Of a stretch of 5,563 nt of DNA, positions 1 to 5,563 are shown in pieces (position 1 is the stretch's first letter; each line of letters opens with the position of its first letter). This stretch comes from Bacteroidota bacterium (GTDB taxonomy: Bacteria; Bacteroidota; Bacteroidia; Chitinophagales; Chitinophagaceae), in assembly GCA_947462495.1 (NCBI GenBank), contig CANHOY010000118.1, forward strand, positions 1-5,563. The letters run 5' to 3'. The notes under the pieces are model-generated. The model did no database searches. It saw only the letters and a program-made list of their open reading frames with translations, and had not been told where the DNA came from. Position numbers and translations under genes: made by a program.

Positions 1-195
1 CAAGGAAAAGCAGTTTTAGGCGGTTTGCACAATTTAGGTTTAACAGGGGTACAAGATGTTCGTGTAGGTAAACATATTACCTTAAAAATTGAAGCAGCCA
101 ATGAAACAGCAGCCAAAGAAGTAGCTGAGACCGCTTCAAAAAAATTATTGGCTAATGCGGTGATGGAATACTTTGAGATTGAGTTTGTACAATAG
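1..195 (+). CDS. purS: PurS subunit of phosphoribosylformylglycinamidine synthase (3' part, cut by window start)
   Basis: This is the C-terminal 64 residues of PurS, open in frame 1 from the first base to the TAG at 193-195. PurS is the small subunit of the three-part FGAM synthase (PurS, PurQ, PurL), which converts FGAR, glutamine and ATP to FGAM in de novo purine synthesis in the cytoplasm. The family signature is clear: QGKAV, then GLHNLGL, then VRVGKHITL, and near the end a KKLLANAVMEYFEIE stretch. Whole PurS proteins are about 80-85 residues, so only some 20 residues and the start codon are missing. The stop is 31 bp before the rsmI start on the same strand, so the two could share a transcript, although they have no direct functional link. 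I see no truncation other than the window edge. Confidence 0.93.
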   Translation, partial: QGKAVLGGLHNLGLTGVQDVRVGKHITLKIEAANETAAKEVAETASKKLLANAVMEYFEIEFVQ

Positions 196-226
196 GCATT
201 TATTTTTTTAAGCTTTAATTATTTCC

Positions 227-895
227 ATGCTATATATAGTTCCTACGCCCATTGGAAATTTAAAAGATTTTACCTTTAGGTCCATTGAAGTTTTACAATC
301 TGTGGATTTTATTTTGTGTGAGGATACACGTACCTCTTCGAAGTTACTTCAGCATTATCATATCAATAAGCCATTAACTCCTTATCATCAACACAACGAA
401 CATAAGGTAGTAGATCATTTGGTACAACAATTGCAAGCAGGCAAAAATGTTGCTTTAATAACTGACGCAGGAACACCTGGTATCTCTGATCCAGCATTTT
501 TATTGGTGCGCGCTTGTAAAGCCGCAGGCGTAGCAGTAAGTAGTTTGCCAGGTGCTACCGCTTTTGTTCCAGCATTAGTAAATAGCGGCTTGCCAGCCAC
601 GCGATTTATTTTCGAAGGGTTTATTCCCCTAAAAAAAGGCAGAAAAACCTTAATGGAATCTTTAGCCAATGAAGAGCGTACCATGATATTTTATGAAAGC
701 CCGATGCGTTTGGTAAAAACATTGGAATTATTTGCTTTACATTTTGGTGCAGATAGGCAAGCGTCGGTAAGTAGGGAGCTTACAAAAATTTACGAAGAAA
801 ATATTACAGATTCTTTAGCCAATTTAATTACCCATTTTTCATCAAAACAAGTAAAAGGGGAGATTGTAATTGTAGTGGACGGGAAGCAAAAGTAA
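227..895 (+). CDS. rsmI: 16S rRNA (cytidine-1402-2'-O)-methyltransferase RsmI
   Basis: RsmI uses S-adenosylmethionine to methylate the 2'-OH of C1402 in the decoding centre of 16S rRNA; RsmH adds the N4 methyl to the same base. The 222-residue product has the SAM-dependent tetrapyrrole-methylase-type fold with its motifs in order: VPTPIGNL at 5-12, CEDTR at 31-35, ITDAGTPGISDP at 78-89, LPGA at 107-110, FEGF at 129-132, FYESPMR at 155-161, RELTKIYEE at 183-191 and KGEI at 210-213. It is shorter than the roughly 286-residue E. coli protein because it ends after the catalytic domain, without the C-terminal extension. This short form is, from memory, common in Bacteroidota. The ATG at 227 puts the first motif at the usual distance from the N-terminus. 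No strong Shine-Dalgarno is visible, which is normal for this phylum. Confidence 0.95.
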   Translation: MLYIVPTPIGNLKDFTFRSIEVLQSVDFILCEDTRTSSKLLQHYHINKPLTPYHQHNEHKVVDHLVQQLQAGKNVALITDAGTPGISDPAFLLVRACKAAGVAVSSLPGATAFVPALVNSGLPATRFIFEGFIPLKKGRKTLMESLANEERTMIFYESPMRLVKTLELFALHFGADRQASVSRELTKIYEENITDSLANLITHFSSKQVKGEIVIVVDGKQK

Positions 896-904
896 AAATT
901 GAAT

Positions 905-2086
905 ATGTTTGAAATTTTTTATTTAGGTAGTATATTCACAGCATTTGCAACAATATATTTGTTGTTATTTAAAGAAAATGCCATTCGGTCATATGCCGAT
1001 TATTTACTCTCTTTTTATTTTATTTTTATTATTTGGACAGCGGTTCTTTATTTATTATTATATGAAGGACAAATTATAAATTATCCATATTTATATAAAA
1101 CAGCTGCGCCAATCAATTTTATTATAATGCCCATAGGCTATTTATACGTTAGGTCTATTTTATATAATGAAAAAAGGTTTACTATTAACGATATATGGCA
1201 TTTTATCCCATTTTTTTTAATGGTGATTAATTATGCCCCATTTTATATTTTATCAATTGCGGAAAAAAGAAAATTAGTTTTAGATGTTACTAATAATTTG
1301 GACTTAGCCTATCAATATCAAACTGGACTTATTCCTGAAAATATAATTTATTTCTTTAGAATATTCCAAACGGGTATTTATTTGTTTTTTCAGTTTCAGT
1401 TAGTTTATAGATTTAAGAAAAATTATAAAGTGGCTGAAATACAAAAACAAGTTTCTGATGTATTAAAATGGGTAAGAATTTTCAACTGGGCTAATGCAGC
1501 ATCCTATTTGGCACTAGTTGCTATTGCAATTTTGGTACTTATTTATAATTCACTTTTTACTTATTTTAGTTTTATTAATTATTTACCTAGCTTTTTATAT
1601 TCTTTAAGCTTTTTTGTTTTAAGTACTTATATTTTAACTCATCAAAATATTTTAACAGGTTTACCATTCGTTCAATACAAAGAAAGTGCTCCTAGTATTT
1701 TAGACAATGAGGTTAATAAAATTCCTTTTATTAAGGAGGATTATTCCGCTCAAATAGAACAAATTGATTCTTATTTTAAAAGTTCAAAACCTTATTTAAA
1801 TAACAATCTAACAATTGGTCATATTTCAGTGGCACTAAATATCCCAATAAGAGAGTTGTCATATATCATAAACAACTATTACAATCAAAGATTCAGTGAC
1901 CTTATCAATTCCTATCGTTTGAAATATATTATAGAAAAATTTAATGAATCATATCTAGATAATTTTACCATAGAATCCATGGCAATGGAAGCTGGATTTA
2001 ACTCAAAAAGTGCGTTTTATAAGTCCTTCCACAAATTTTATAATACAACTCCTTCGGAGTTTTTTGGTAAGATAAATATGAATTAA
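905..2086 (+). CDS. Seven-TM membrane-anchored AraC-family transcriptional regulator
   Basis: The product is about 393 residues from the ATG at 905; an in-frame TTG at 899 would add two residues, and I prefer the ATG. Numbered from the TTG, the N-terminal half has seven hydrophobic stretches that I read as membrane segments: about 5-24, 33-55, 66-88, 98-120, 148-171, 197-220 and 222-246. A polar linker of about 45 residues follows, then an AraC/XylS-type DNA-binding domain at about 292-390. Its second helix-turn-helix is recognisable from FTIESMAMEAGFNSKSAFYK at 366-385, followed by FHKFYNTTPSEF. Multi-pass membrane domains fused to AraC HTH domains are a known Bacteroidota type, presumably sensing a signal at the membrane and binding DNA from the cytoplasmic side. 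Ligand and targets cannot be read from the sequence. It starts 9 bp after rsmI, so it may be read through from there. Its position before two secreted-protein genes makes them candidate targets, by inference only. Confidence 0.85.
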   Translation: MFEIFYLGSIFTAFATIYLLLFKENAIRSYADYLLSFYFIFIIWTAVLYLLLYEGQIINYPYLYKTAAPINFIIMPIGYLYVRSILYNEKRFTINDIWHFIPFFLMVINYAPFYILSIAEKRKLVLDVTNNLDLAYQYQTGLIPENIIYFFRIFQTGIYLFFQFQLVYRFKKNYKVAEIQKQVSDVLKWVRIFNWANAASYLALVAIAILVLIYNSLFTYFSFINYLPSFLYSLSFFVLSTYILTHQNILTGLPFVQYKESAPSILDNEVNKIPFIKEDYSAQIEQIDSYFKSSKPYLNNNLTIGHISVALNIPIRELSYIINNYYNQRFSDLINSYRLKYIIEKFNESYLDNFTIESMAMEAGFNSKSAFYKSFHKFYNTTPSEFFGKINMN

Positions 2087-2123
2087 TGCGTATTTAATCC
2101 TTCGTTTTTCATTTTTTGGTCTC

Positions 2124-2137
2124 CTTTTACGTAAAAG
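2124..2137. promoter_or_regulatory. Perfect 14-bp palindrome in the intergenic gap, possible operator
   Basis: CTTTTACGTAAAAG reads the same on both strands. It is 38 bp after the AraC-type regulator stop and about 100 bp before the next start codon. It has no loop and no following T-run, so it is a poor terminator. A binding site for a dimeric regulator is possible but untested. The rest of the 147-bp gap is AT-rich, and I see no exact Bacteroidota -7 box (TAnnTTTG) in it; the nearest look-alike is TACTATTTG at 2173-2181. Confidence 0.25.
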
Positions 2138-2233
2138 TGAACTTGGTTTTATATCAATCAATTTTTACAGCCTACTATTTGTCTATTTTCATGGTATTCA
2201 GCCTATTGACAAAAATTAAGCAATTGTATTTTA

Positions 2234-2764
2234 ATGAATTTGGATAGTAAGCATTTATTTATTTTTTTTATAATATGTATACTTTCAATAAAGTCTAATG
2301 GCCAGGTTGTTTCCAATGCCATTATTAACAATGGGGGTGGATCGTCCACGGTTAGTGCCTTTAATTTAGAATGGAGTATTGGTGAGTCGGTTTCCATCGC
2401 CAATTTTATTGCCCCTGGGTTTACCTTAAATACAGGCATTTTACAACCCATGACAACAATTGTAACTTCTATTAATGAATATGGGCCCACTGTTTTTGGC
2501 GATCAAATTACCATTGGCCCCAATCCAACTAGTCATTTATTGAATATAAAGGCCAGGTTTTCCGAAGCGGGCAAATTATCTCTACAATTGTTAGATGCTA
2601 AAACAACCGTTGTATTCTCACATGAGGCAGGTACCATTTTTAGTAATTATGAAAAAAATATTTTATTGGAAGATTACCCATCAGGGGTATTTTATATGAA
2701 AGTATATTTCAAGCCAATTGCTGGAAATATAAAAACTGGAATTTACAAAATTATTAAACTTTAG
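2234..2764 (+). CDS. Small secreted protein with T9SS-like C-terminal sorting domain
   Basis: The product is 176 residues of unknown specific function. Residues 1-23 form a signal peptide: a short charged start, a hydrophobic core (LFIFFIICILSI) and likely cleavage near SNG|Q. The middle carries a pairing I recognise from many Bacteroidota secreted proteins, a WSIGE motif at 47-51 followed by an LNTGILQP motif at 65-72. From about residue 92 to the end there is a type A-like T9SS sorting domain: the IGPNP motif at 94-98, alternating beta-strand residues (LSLQLLDAK), YPSGVFYMKV at 148-157 and a basic hydrophobic end (YKIIKL). Such domains direct export across the outer membrane by the type IX system. 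The mature region before the sorting domain is only about 70 residues, too short for a recognisable enzyme, so it is more likely a structural or surface-attached protein. The 60-bp gap to the next gene is compatible with co-transcription. Confidence 0.75.
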   Translation: MNLDSKHLFIFFIICILSIKSNGQVVSNAIINNGGGSSTVSAFNLEWSIGESVSIANFIAPGFTLNTGILQPMTTIVTSINEYGPTVFGDQITIGPNPTSHLLNIKARFSEAGKLSLQLLDAKTTVVFSHEAGTIFSNYEKNILLEDYPSGVFYMKVYFKPIAGNIKTGIYKIIKL

Positions 2765-2824
2765 TTTTTATTACCAAATATAATTCCCTGTAATTATTTA
2801 CTATTTAGAATTATTAAAAAATAA

Positions 2825-5542
2825 ATGAAAAAACAAAACATATATATTAAATCACTACTCTCATTTTTACTCCTTCTGGTATTTATAAATACCCATGCTC
2901 AAACTGGACTAAATTTTCAAGGAGTAGCAAGGACAAGTAACAATATTATATTGGCTTCGCAACAAATAAGTTTACGATTAAGCATCATTCAAGGTAGTGC
3001 AATGGGTGCTACAGAATATACAGAAACAAGAAAAGTGAATACTAATGCACAGGGTTTGTTTAATGCAGTGATAGGAGATACAGGTGCTATTTCATCTATA
3101 GGTAATTTTGCTACCATCAATTGGAAGGCTACTCCTAAGTTTTTAAAAATTGAAATGGATCCTGCAGCAGGCGCAAATTTTATAACTATGGGTACTACTC
3201 AGTTTCAAAATGTAGCTTATGCAATGTTTGCAAACAGTGTAGATGCTGAAAATATATCAGGCATTGTGCCAGTTGCTCGGGGGGGCACTGGTGCAACTAG
3301 CTTGGCTTTATTGCCCATAAGTACTGCCACACAAAATGTACTTGATTTAAAATTAAATAAAGCGGATACTGCAAAATTCACCAAACAAACCTGGGTTGAT
3401 TCTGCATTAGTTTCAAAACTAAAAGTAACTGATACTGCAAATTTATCTGCTAGAATTGATGCGAAAGCAAATATTGATTCTGTCAATTTTGTTAAAGACA
3501 TTACCGTAAATGGATTAATAGTAGGTAAAGGTGCTGCTAATATAGAAAGTAATACTGTTTTTGGGAAAGACGTATTAATTGGCAATACAACTGGCGCCAA
3601 TAATGTTGCCATTGGTTTTACAAGTTTAAACAGAAATACAATTGGTTCAAGTAATGTAGCAATCGGTTATGGTGCTATGCCAGCCAATACAGAAGGTTCT
3701 AATAATATTGCTATTGGGGTAGGTACTATGCAAGAATCTACGACTGGCTCAAAAAATATAGCTATAGGCAATTCAAATTTATATGGTTTAAGTACAGGTT
3801 CGAAAAACATAGCCATTGGAAATGCTGCGATGATTGCCATATCAACAGGTGAAGGAAACATTGCTATTGGAGATGAGGCTTTTGGTAATGCAAGTACTGG
3901 TATTTATAATACAGTTATTGGTGCGCAGGCGAAGATTGCGGATGGTACTTATAGTAATGCAACTGCCCTAGGATATGGTGCAAGTGCTGATGCAAGCAAT
4001 TCAATACAGTTAGGTAACATTCATATTAAATCAGTAAATACAAGTGGGGCTTATATAGGAGATTCATTAAATATTAATAAAGATGCTTTTATTAGTACAT
4101 TTAGAATAGGCAGGGGAAATGGCTATATAGCTCATAATTTAGCATTTGGTCATGAAGCGCTTAATGCTAATACTACTGGAGAACAAAATATGGCATTAGG
4201 TTATTCAGCACTAAACAAAAATACAACAGGGGGTTTTAATACAGCTACAGGATTTTATTCACTCTATTCAAATGTGGATGGTAGCAGAAATTCTGCCTTT
4301 GGTAGGGAATCATTACTAAGTAATACAGCGGGTAATTCTAATACAGCCATTGGGGAGGGTACACTTACAACCAATACTACTGGAAGTGGAAATACTTCAG
4401 TTGGCACGGGAGCATTACATTACAATACTACAGGCAGTAATAATACATCGGTGGGGGTAAGTTCAATGTATGCAAGTAATGGTGATGGGAATGCGGCATT
4501 TGGTCGCCAGACATTATTAAATAATACAAGCGGGAACGAAAATACTGCAATTGGTTCTATGACATTGCGAGCTAATACAACAGGTGATTATAATACAGCC
4601 TTAGGCTCAGCATCATTGCGTGCGAATACAACTGGAACTAAGAATACTGCAGTAGGGTATGCCGCTTTAATGGATAATACTACCTATAGCAATTCAACAG
4701 GTATTGGAAATAATGCACAAGTAACTGGAAGCAATCAAATTCAATTAGGAAATAGCGAAGTAACATTGGTCAATACAAGTGGAGCCATTGCTGCAGGGTT
4801 GGGTACTTCGACTATTGCAGGTAAATTAAGGATAGGTGGTAACACAGATTCAAGTGCTTCAGCGGCATTGGAAGTGAGTTCAACGAGTAAAGGTTTTTTA
4901 CCACCTAGAATGAATAATTATCAAAAAACACAAATTGCATCGCCCATAGCCGGATTAACAATTTGGTGTAGTAATTGCGGGGAATCAGGGGAAATGCAAG
5001 TTTTTAATGGAGCTGCATGGACAAATATGAGTGGTGGAACAGCAACTGGTACAATAAGTTTATCAATAGGTAATAGTTATCAAGGCGGTATAGTTGCATA
5101 CATTTTAGTGTCTGGAGATCCTGGTTATGACGCAAATACACAACATGGTTTAATTGCGGCAACCTCAGATCAAAGTACCGGAATTAGGTGGTATAATGGT
5201 TCTTATACCACCACAGGAGCAACAGGAACTGCTATAGGAACTGGGTTATCCAATACCAATACAATTATTAATAGTCAAGGTGCAACATCTACTAGTTATG
5301 CAGCAGGATTGGCGAGAGCTTATCCAGGAGGTGGATACACCGACTGGTATCTGCCAAGTAAGGACGAGTTGAATAAATTATACTTAAATCGAGTTGCTAT
5401 TGGAGGTTTTGCGAGTAGCTACTATTGGAGTTCGACGGAGGGCGACAACTACGCCGCGTGGTACCAGAATTTCAACGATGGTGTTCAGTTCTATGTCAAT
5501 AAGGCCAACACCAACTATGTTCGTGCCATTAGGGCTTTTTAA
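2825..5542 (+). CDS. Large modular surface/adhesin-like protein with C-terminal DUF1566/Lcl (C-type-lectin-like) domain; candidate DGR target
   Basis: The product is 905 residues; its ligand is unknown. Residues 1-26 are a signal peptide (KSLLSFLLLLVFINTHAQ) without a lipobox cysteine. Residues 27-139 match a beta-sandwich-like module common at the start of Bacteroidota secreted proteins (LNFQGVAR, NAQGLFNAVIG, FLKIEMD, NVAYAMFANS). Residues 146-160 (GIVPVARGGTGATSL) resemble phage tail-fibre linkers. Two arrays of 17-residue NxAIG-type repeats follow at 260-361 and 438-622, resembling the trimeric YadA head beta-roll. Residues 680-736 are a Bacteroidota linker (ALEVSSTSKGFLPPRM, then a CSNC cysteine pair and VFNGAAW). 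Residues 745-905 form a DUF1566/Lcl-type domain: YQGGIVAYI, HGLIAATSDQSTGIRWYNG, YTDWYLPSKDELNKLY, YYWSSTE and a VRAIRAF end. There is no T9SS sorting domain after it and no YadA-type membrane anchor, so the export route is unclear. The start ATG follows an A-rich stretch and is fixed by the signal peptide. The last 135 bp differ sharply in base and codon use from the rest of the gene. Confidence 0.85.
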   Translation: MKKQNIYIKSLLSFLLLLVFINTHAQTGLNFQGVARTSNNIILASQQISLRLSIIQGSAMGATEYTETRKVNTNAQGLFNAVIGDTGAISSIGNFATINWKATPKFLKIEMDPAAGANFITMGTTQFQNVAYAMFANSVDAENISGIVPVARGGTGATSLALLPISTATQNVLDLKLNKADTAKFTKQTWVDSALVSKLKVTDTANLSARIDAKANIDSVNFVKDITVNGLIVGKGAANIESNTVFGKDVLIGNTTGANNVAIGFTSLNRNTIGSSNVAIGYGAMPANTEGSNNIAIGVGTMQESTTGSKNIAIGNSNLYGLSTGSKNIAIGNAAMIAISTGEGNIAIGDEAFGNASTGIYNTVIGAQAKIADGTYSNATALGYGASADASNSIQLGNIHIKSVNTSGAYIGDSLNINKDAFISTFRIGRGNGYIAHNLAFGHEALNANTTGEQNMALGYSALNKNTTGGFNTATGFYSLYSNVDGSRNSAFGRESLLSNTAGNSNTAIGEGTLTTNTTGSGNTSVGTGALHYNTTGSNNTSVGVSSMYASNGDGNAAFGRQTLLNNTSGNENTAIGSMTLRANTTGDYNTALGSASLRANTTGTKNTAVGYAALMDNTTYSNSTGIGNNAQVTGSNQIQLGNSEVTLVNTSGAIAAGLGTSTIAGKLRIGGNTDSSASAALEVSSTSKGFLPPRMNNYQKTQIASPIAGLTIWCSNCGESGEMQVFNGAAWTNMSGGTATGTISLSIGNSYQGGIVAYILVSGDPGYDANTQHGLIAATSDQSTGIRWYNGSYTTTGATGTAIGTGLSNTNTIINSQGATSTSYAAGLARAYPGGGYTDWYLPSKDELNKLYLNRVAIGGFASSYYWSSTEGDNYAAWYQNFNDGVQFYVNKANTNYVRAIRAF
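3602..3907 (+). repeat. First array: six tandem 51-bp/17-residue beta-roll repeats
   Basis: Residues 260-361 divide into six exact 17-residue units beginning at 260, 277, 294, 311, 328 and 345. The consensus is N-[IV]-A-I-G, two variable residues, a small residue, a hydrophobic residue, then a turn ending in TG. Degenerate units flank both sides (LIGNTTGAN before; NTVIG and ATALGYGASADASNSIQLGN after). The pattern resembles the left-handed beta-roll of trimeric autotransporter heads, where the buried small and aliphatic residues stack. Units differ at the DNA level, so this is an old array rather than a recent expansion. Confidence 0.85.
4136..4690 (+). repeat. Second array: eleven tandem 16-17-residue beta-roll repeats
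   Basis: Residues 438-622 divide into eleven units beginning at 438, 455, 472, 489, 506, 523, 540, 556, 573, 590 and 607. All are 17 residues except those at 540 and 607, which are 16. The consensus is N-T-A-[IV]-G-x-x-[AST]-L-x-x-N-T-T-G-x-x. It differs from the first array by favouring NTA over NIA and by a much stronger NTTG turn. The array is followed by the same IQLGN capping motif as the first array. The stacked beta-roll probably forms a rigid stalk holding the C-terminal domain away from the cell; that role is inferred. Confidence 0.85.
5405..5539 (+). other. Candidate DGR variable region (VR) at the 3' end of the lectin-like domain
   Basis: In diversity-generating retroelements, a template repeat is reverse-transcribed with errors at adenines and the copy replaces the VR at the 3' end of a target gene, usually one encoding a C-type-lectin-type fold. 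Here the final 45 codons fit. The conserved frame YYWSSTE (866-872), AW (878-879), QNF (881-883) and VRAIRAF (899-905) is interrupted by NNC/NNT codons at 873-877, 880, 884-885, 887, 889-892 and 894-897. Eleven of these (GGC, GAC, TAC, GCC, TAC, GAT, GTT, TTC, TAT, GTC, GCC) could each come from AAC or AAT by changing only adenines. By hand count 63 of 126 bases at 5411-5536 are G or C. No codon in the region ends in A. The template repeat and reverse transcriptase are not in the window, so an ordinary DUF1566 C-terminus with unusual codon use remains possible. Boundaries are approximate. Confidence 0.65.
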
Positions 5543-5563
5543 TTATTAAATCATAATATAACA

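Noticed and set aside
415..684. 89-codon open frame on the - strand inside rsmI
   Set aside because: It lies wholly antisense to conserved RsmI motifs, and its translation shows no domain or signal; it is a shadow of the real gene.
2206..2232. Sigma70-like TTGACA (2206-2211) and TATTTT (2227-2232) pair
   Set aside because: The spacing is only 15 bp and the -10-like box ends one base before the ATG at 2234, leaving no room for a transcription start and leader. Bacteroidota promoters also use a different consensus.
2203..2490. 95-codon open frame on the - strand overlapping the start of the small secreted protein
   Set aside because: It is antisense to a gene with a convincing signal peptide and family motifs, and its product has no recognisable feature.
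2173..2806. TACTATTT shared by the gaps upstream of both secreted-protein genes (2173-2180 and 2799-2806)
   Set aside because: It is an 8-bp AT-rich match at different distances from the two starts (about 54 and 19 bp) and does not fit TAnnTTTG exactly, so chance is the simpler explanation.
3217..3861. Two - strand open frames (3217-3612 and 3667-3861) inside the large gene
   Set aside because: They arise from the repetitive, low-stop-codon composition of the opposite strand; the second simply mirrors the 17-residue repeats as a PxAI-type pattern.
3602..4690. The regular 51-bp repeats considered as a CRISPR array or DNA-level satellite
   Set aside because: The periodicity is in the protein (17-residue units in one continuous frame) and the DNA units are divergent with no constant repeat/spacer division.
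5542..5557. ATTAT...ATAAT inverted repeat just after the stop codon, considered as a terminator or the hairpin that follows some DGR variable regions
   Set aside because: The stem is only five A/T pairs with a 6-base loop and no T-run, and the window ends too soon to judge the surrounding sequence.

Overview
The window is AT-rich DNA that looks like a chromosome segment from the phylum Bacteroidota, possibly a Chitinophagaceae- or Sphingobacteriales-like lineage; the lower rank is a guess. The evidence is the purS/rsmI housekeeping pair, an AraC-type regulator fused to seven membrane segments, a protein with a type IX secretion (T9SS)-like C-terminal sorting region, and secreted-protein modules almost confined to this phylum. 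All five genes are on the + strand, and I found no convincing gene on the - strand.

Layout. Positions 1-195 hold the 3' end of purS (purine synthesis). Positions 227-895 hold rsmI (16S rRNA 2'-O-methyltransferase). Positions 905-2086 encode a membrane-anchored AraC-family regulator. A 147-bp gap contains a perfect 14-bp palindrome. Positions 2234-2764 encode a small secreted protein with a T9SS-like sorting domain. After a 60-bp gap, positions 2825-5542 encode a 905-residue modular surface-type protein. It has a signal peptide, an N-terminal beta-sandwich-like domain, a tail-fibre-like linker, two arrays of 17-residue YadA-head-like repeats, and a C-terminal DUF1566/Lcl-type domain related to the C-type-lectin fold.

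The most interesting signal is the last ~135 bp of the large gene (about 5405-5539). It looks like the variable region (VR) of a diversity-generating retroelement (DGR). It sits at the extreme 3' end of the gene and inside the fold DGRs typically diversify. It is about 50% GC against roughly 35-37% in nearby samples. It is dense in NNC/NNT codons, as expected if template AAC/AAT codons were mutated at adenines, and none of its 45 codons ends in A. The window stops 21 bp after the stop codon, so the template repeat, reverse transcriptase and any accessory gene would lie outside it. The DGR assignment is therefore an inference from the target end only.

Working model: the 905-residue protein is exported and uses repetitive beta-roll arrays as a stalk to present a C-terminal ligand-binding domain whose binding face may be hypervariable. 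The small T9SS-type protein just upstream may be co-expressed with it, but nothing in the sequence proves a partnership. purS and rsmI are ordinary housekeeping genes that mark the chromosomal flank.
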